Source: Chloroflexota bacterium | GTDB taxonomy: Bacteria > Chloroflexota > UBA5177 > JANWHV01 | Assembly: GCA_025924845.1 (NCBI GenBank) | Contig: JAICHN010000011.1 | Location: 1-27,112, forward strand | Direction: 5' to 3' | Length of the DNA: 27,112 nucleotides | Shown here: one piece after another, positions 24,338-27,112 of the stretch | Layout of the letters: each line of letters begins with the position of its first letter | Numbering within the stretch: position 1 is the first letter of the stretch | Translations under genes and position numbers: made by a program | The notes under the pieces: generated by a model | Seen by the model: the letters and a program-made list of their open reading frames with translations, nothing else | What the model was told of the DNA's origin: nothing | The model's database searches: none

Positions 24338-24979
24338 TCATCTTTCACTACACGCGGCGTCATAAATCGCGCGAAACTGTTCCTTGGCGCGGGCGATCCG
24401 CTTGCGCACCGCCTCGGGTGTGCTGCCAACGATCGCCGCTACTTCCTCGTAACTAAAACCCTCTTTGGCATGGAGCAGCAAACAGGCCACCCGGTCACGG
24501 GGCATTTGGGCCAGCGCGGCTTGCACGGTCTCGCGATCCATTACCACACCGTCCGGGGCAGCCGTGGCGACCAGGTTACTATTTTCGACCGCCGCGAGTG
24601 ATTCCCACAGCATCCGGGCATTCCGCTTGCGCGCCTGCACCGCCAGGTTGGTGGCGATGCGGTAGAGCCAGGCGCTCAGGGCCAGATCGGAGCGCAGACT
24701 GTGGATGTTGCGAAAGGCGCTGACGAACGTATCCTGGGTCAGATCGAGGGCCAATTCCTGGTCGTGTACCAGGCGTAAAAGGTAGCGGGCGATACGCGTC
24801 TGATACTGCTGCACGATAACCTCGAACGGCTGCTGCTCGCGCGGTGTGGGAGCCGCGGCAGGCTCGGGCGCGGTCATGTCCACACCACTGGTAGGATGTG
24901 GCTCGCCCAGGCGTTCGTCCCCGTGCTCGCCGGCGAAGGGGGGCGGTACAAGCCGAAGGTCGCGTTGCGGATCTAGCAT
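24338..24979 (-). CDS. ECF-type RNA polymerase sigma factor
   Basis: This 213-aa sigma-70 family protein has only regions 2 and 4. Region 2 spans about 51-119, with VHDQELALDLTQDTFVSAFR (71-90) and AWLYRIATNLAVQARKR (103-119). Region 4 spans about 152-204, with ALAQMPRDRVACLLLH and the HTH FSYEEVAAIVGSTPEAVRKR. It redirects RNA polymerase to a small regulon when freed from the anti-sigma factor encoded downstream. The start is uncertain: the ATG at 24979 has GGCGGAA upstream, while ATG 24877 (M35) gives a more typical 179 aa but has a weak site. The N-terminal 45 residues are low-complexity. It follows the TPR gene by 45 nt. Confidence 0.9.
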   Translation of the reverse strand: MLDPQRDLRLVPPPFAGEHGDERLGEPHPTSGVDMTAPEPAAAPTPREQQPFEVIVQQYQTRIARYLLRLVHDQELALDLTQDTFVSAFRNIHSLRSDLALSAWLYRIATNLAVQARKRNARMLWESLAAVENSNLVATAAPDGVVMDRETVQAALAQMPRDRVACLLLHAKEGFSYEEVAAIVGSTPEAVRKRIARAKEQFRAIYDAACSER

Positions 24980-25024
24980 TCAGGTTCCGCCATCAGAAGC
25001 ACTCCGGTCGATGCCGCGCTTGAT

Positions 25025-26041
25025 TCAGCCGGCGCGGAAGCGCGCGGTCCCGGATCGCCGAGCCGGGGCGCGTGGCCGTTGTCCCGAACGCATGACGACG
25101 GCTATGCCAAGGCCGACCACGGCGAGCACGGCAAGAATGATCACCGTGGCGATCGCGATGTCCTTTTTTTCGGTGGTGCTCGCGTTGTCGTCGGCCTGCT
25201 TGACCACGCCGCGCGCGATGGTCGTCGCCAAGCTCACCGGATCCTTAATCCCCACGGCTTTCCACTGCCGGGCCACGATTCGCGCCGCCTCGGCGGAGTC
25301 CAGTCGATCGCTGTAGGCGGCCGCCGCGGTTGGTGTGACTACGACGAGCACGGTTTGCGTGAGGCTGAGGCGGATGAAGAGGTCATGTGCGTAGGCGCTC
25401 AGTTGCGTATAGGGGGCGGGAACGGCATCCAGATAGACGAACTTCGTATCGGTACTGGAGTTATTGTTGATGTCCTCGGCTGCCGCGGTCAGGGCACTGG
25501 CGGTCGTGAGATTCACCTGTTGATTGAACCCAGGCGCCACGAAGTACGATCCCGTTTGGAGGGCGGTAAACGCTGCCCGCGATTCCTCCACTGCCACCTG
25601 GGCCGGAGTCGCCTTCGGTACTGGCAGGGCCTTTACCGTCACACCGGCCAGGGCGGGCGGCGCGCCCGCGTTCACGCCGCCGGCCTTTTGGGCGGCCTCG
25701 AGTTGCTTCGTGGCCTGGGGCGTCGAGGCGTTGAACGTAGGGTCGCCCAGGGCCATGGAAATGGCCCATACGGCGTAATTCCACTGCTTTTCATGCTGAT
25801 AGGCCAGGCCAAGTTGATAGAAGGTATTCGGATCGTTGTGTCCGTGCAGCAGGGCGGCCTGGTAGTCCTGGGCCGCGGCACGGTAGTCGCCGGCCTTCGC
25901 GGCGGCCTGGCCTTGTTGGTAGTAGGTATCGCCCGCCGCCGCCCGCGTCGCGGTCGTGGCGTGCAGGGATACGCCTACCAGAAGGGACAATAGGCACAGC
26001 GCCGCGATAAGGGATCGCCATAAGGATGAACGATGCTTCAC
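25025..26041 (-). CDS. secreted TPR-repeat protein with C-terminal membrane anchor
   Basis: This 338-aa protein has a signal peptide (basic MKHRSSLWR, hydrophobic 10-26, cleavage near residue 35). Two TPR-like repeats cover about 38-105 (DTYYQQGQAAAKAGDYRAAA, then NTFYQLGLAYQHEKQWNYA). A middle region (about 195-290) contains LVVVTP and DLFIRLSLTQ, faintly like a TPM domain. One membrane segment (about 294-314) and a basic cytoplasmic tail end it. It would therefore sit outside the membrane, held by its C-terminus. The start is GTG with a weak AGG site. It lies just upstream of the ECF sigma and anti-sigma genes, so an envelope-stress role is suggested but unproven. Confidence 0.75.
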   Translation of the reverse strand: MKHRSSLWRSLIAALCLLSLLVGVSLHATTATRAAAGDTYYQQGQAAAKAGDYRAAAQDYQAALLHGHNDPNTFYQLGLAYQHEKQWNYAVWAISMALGDPTFNASTPQATKQLEAAQKAGGVNAGAPPALAGVTVKALPVPKATPAQVAVEESRAAFTALQTGSYFVAPGFNQQVNLTTASALTAAAEDINNNSSTDTKFVYLDAVPAPYTQLSAYAHDLFIRLSLTQTVLVVVTPTAAAAYSDRLDSAEAARIVARQWKAVGIKDPVSLATTIARGVVKQADDNASTTEKKDIAIATVIILAVLAVVGLGIAVVMRSGQRPRAPARRSGTARFRAG

Positions 26042-26251
26042 TAAATGAGCCTATTCCGCTGACCGTAATATTCGGGTGTCATTATCGTACGGTTCGGGGC
26101 ATGAATCGGATATGACAGGGCGAAAAGTGTATCACCGTTTACAGGCATCGGCGTTAGTGTACAACAATCTCGGTTGGATGGTCGGGCCGGCAGTCTCTAC
26201 GGGCGCGCCCCTACCATGTCACCGCTGCTCCTCGCGTGGCCGTCGTCGGCG
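26042..26251. repeat. spacer with a GTAGGGGCG-type palindrome
   Basis: No gene is seen. GGGCGCGCCC (26201-26210) is a perfect palindrome flanked by TAC and CTACC. On the minus strand this reads GGTAGGGGCGCGCCCGTAGA. It shares GGTAGGGGCG with the repeat region at 3964-3973, suggesting a dispersed REP-like element. Confidence 0.45.
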
Positions 26252-26605
26252 CTACGGATGGGGTGCGCGCGATGGGATAGTACGCGCAATAGCGTCAATG
26301 TTCCGTTTAAGGGCTGGAAGATCCGTCATCACGACTGACCAGATGAGGTCTCCATCAATCTCAAAGTAGTTATGTACGAGGATGTGCCGCATGCCGGTGA
26401 TCCGCGACCATGACACCTCTGGATGCTGATCACGTACGGCGGGCGACAATGCACGGCATGCCTCGCCGATGATCTGGAGATGATGAACAACCCAGTTCTG
26501 AATCAGTTCGCTCTCATCGAACGCTGCCCGGCCCTCTCTCGTGTACCGCTCAGTACGGTCTATGGCCTCCCTAACATCCAATAACCGTTCACGATCATCT
26601 CTCAC
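26252..26605 (-). CDS. hepT: HepT-type HEPN ribonuclease toxin (DUF86)
   Basis: This 117-aa all-helical HEPN protein has the Rx4HxY motif RHILVHNY (R73, H78, Y80), the RNase active site of HepT toxins. Other family signatures are [15 protein letters not shown] near the N-terminus and the segment [15 protein letters not shown] (39-53). In known HepT-MntA pairs the tyrosine is AMPylated by the MntA partner, blocking RNase activity. The GTG start overlaps the mntA stop as GTGA, so the two are translationally coupled with the antitoxin made first. The motif is intact, so the toxin is probably functional. Such pairs are common in accessory regions. Confidence 0.92.
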   Translation of the reverse strand: MRDDRERLLDVREAIDRTERYTREGRAAFDESELIQNWVVHHLQIIGEACRALSPAVRDQHPEVSWSRITGMRHILVHNYFEIDGDLIWSVVMTDLPALKRNIDAIARTIPSRAPHP

Positions 26606-26895
26606 AGAGGCACGGTCTCTTCCAGCACGCGTTCCCGGATGCGAGGTCGCAGGCCGCGTTCGGTCACTACATCGACACGCCTCCCGAACAATTGTTCTAG
26701 ATCCATCAGGAGACCGCCGAGATCAAGGAGGCTGCGGTCCGGTCCCATATCGACCAGGAGATCGATATCGCTGGCGCCGTCCGCCTCGCCGCGCGCCACC
26801 GAGCCGAAGACGCGTACGTTGGAGGCGCCGTGTGCCGCCGCAAGCCGAAGAATCGCCTCGCGTTGCTTTCTCAGATCGTCAATTGTGGTCGGCAT
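26602..26895 (-). CDS. mntA: MntA-type nucleotidyltransferase antitoxin
   Basis: This 97-aa minimal nucleotidyltransferase has the signature [19 protein letters not shown] (31-49), meaning G31-S32 then D43 and D45. A third acidic residue, D75, is in [11 protein letters not shown], completing the catalytic triad. It is expected to transfer AMP from ATP to the HepT tyrosine and neutralise the toxin. The ATG has AGGA about 8 nt upstream. It is the first gene of a two-gene operon. Confidence 0.92.
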   Translation of the reverse strand: MPTTIDDLRKQREAILRLAAAHGASNVRVFGSVARGEADGASDIDLLVDMGPDRSLLDLGGLLMDLEQLFGRRVDVVTERGLRPRIRERVLEETVPL

Positions 26896-26971
26896 AGGTT
26901 CGATCCTGGAAGCGCGTCAGTTGGACTATCGATCACTCTAAACATACCCGACCCGCGATTTTCTCACGATC

Positions 26972-27112
26972 TTACTTTCGCCGCCGCGCGCGCTTCGCCT
27001 CTTGTGCGGCGCGGATCCGTGCTCCGTCCGCCGCGGTCAGCGCGTGCTGCTCGGGCAGCCCCGATCGGCGAGGCAGTGCGCGTGGCGTCTTCATTATCTT
27101 TACATAACGAAC
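26972..27112 (-). CDS. small basic ORF, possibly C-terminus of a gene cut by the window
   Basis: From an ATG at 27094 the minus strand encodes 40 residues ending in TAA. It begins MKTPRALPRRSGLPEQHALT and finishes with an Arg/Lys-rich tail (AKRARRRK). The frame stays open for the six codons before the ATG to the window end, so it may be the end of a longer protein. Only a weak AAAG precedes the ATG. It sits 76 nt upstream of mntA on the same strand. I do not recognise a family. Confidence 0.35.
   Translation of the reverse strand, partial: VRYVKIMKTPRALPRRSGLPEQHALTAADGARIRAAQEAKRARRRK

Noticed and set aside
26889..26898. GGTTCGATCC, a tRNA T-loop-like string
   Set aside because: No acceptor, D or anticodon arms can be folded around it. 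It lies at the mntA start region.
1..27112. CRISPR arrays, insertion sequences, rRNA and tRNA genes
   Set aside because: No regularly spaced repeats, transposase motifs with flanking inverted repeats, or structural RNA signatures were found on either strand.

Overview
The window is a GC-rich bacterial chromosomal segment in which almost every gene lies on the minus strand. The only clear plus-strand gene is at 2892-3944. Gene content suggests a Chloroflexota bacterium: a Tad/Flp pilus motor whose CpaE carries a receiver domain, no secretin nearby, several GT-C-type membrane proteins, and GTAGGGGCG-type palindromic repeats between genes. There is no rRNA or other phylogenetic marker, so this is an inference.

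Layout. 1-914 is mostly non-coding, with one candidate 50-residue membrane peptide (110-262, -) that has a strong Shine-Dalgarno (SD) site. 915-2699 (-) is a long acyl-CoA dehydrogenase, divergent from 2892-3944 (+), a single-chain AhbA-AhbB (NirDL-like) siroheme decarboxylase. 3945-4344 is a repeat-filled spacer. 4345-12036 (-) is one co-directional block, in transcription order: LuxR-type regulator, CpaB, CpaE, CpaF/TadA, TadB, TadC, a DUF192 protein and ComFC. 12137-17014 (-) is a tight three-gene set of large multipass membrane proteins, at least one with a GT39/ArnT-type acidic motif. 17140-23392 (-) is a complete peptide/nickel-type ABC importer (binding protein, two permeases, two ATPases), bounded downstream by a long hairpin. 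23540-26041 (-) holds an anti-sigma factor, an ECF sigma factor and a secreted TPR protein with a C-terminal membrane anchor. 26252-26895 (-) is a HepT-MntA toxin-antitoxin pair, followed by a small basic ORF that may be cut by the window edge.

How they work together. The Tad motor proteins, assembly factor CpaB and localisation factor CpaE should power a thin pilus or secretion fibre. The pilin, prepilin peptidase and other assembly parts must lie elsewhere. ComFC, a natural-transformation protein, ends the same gene run, which raises the possibility of Tad-driven DNA uptake. The first gene of the run encodes a response regulator whose phospho-acceptor Asp is replaced by Asn, so it may not be controlled by phosphorylation. 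Intercistronic hairpins in the importer and sigma/anti-sigma operons probably tune relative expression.
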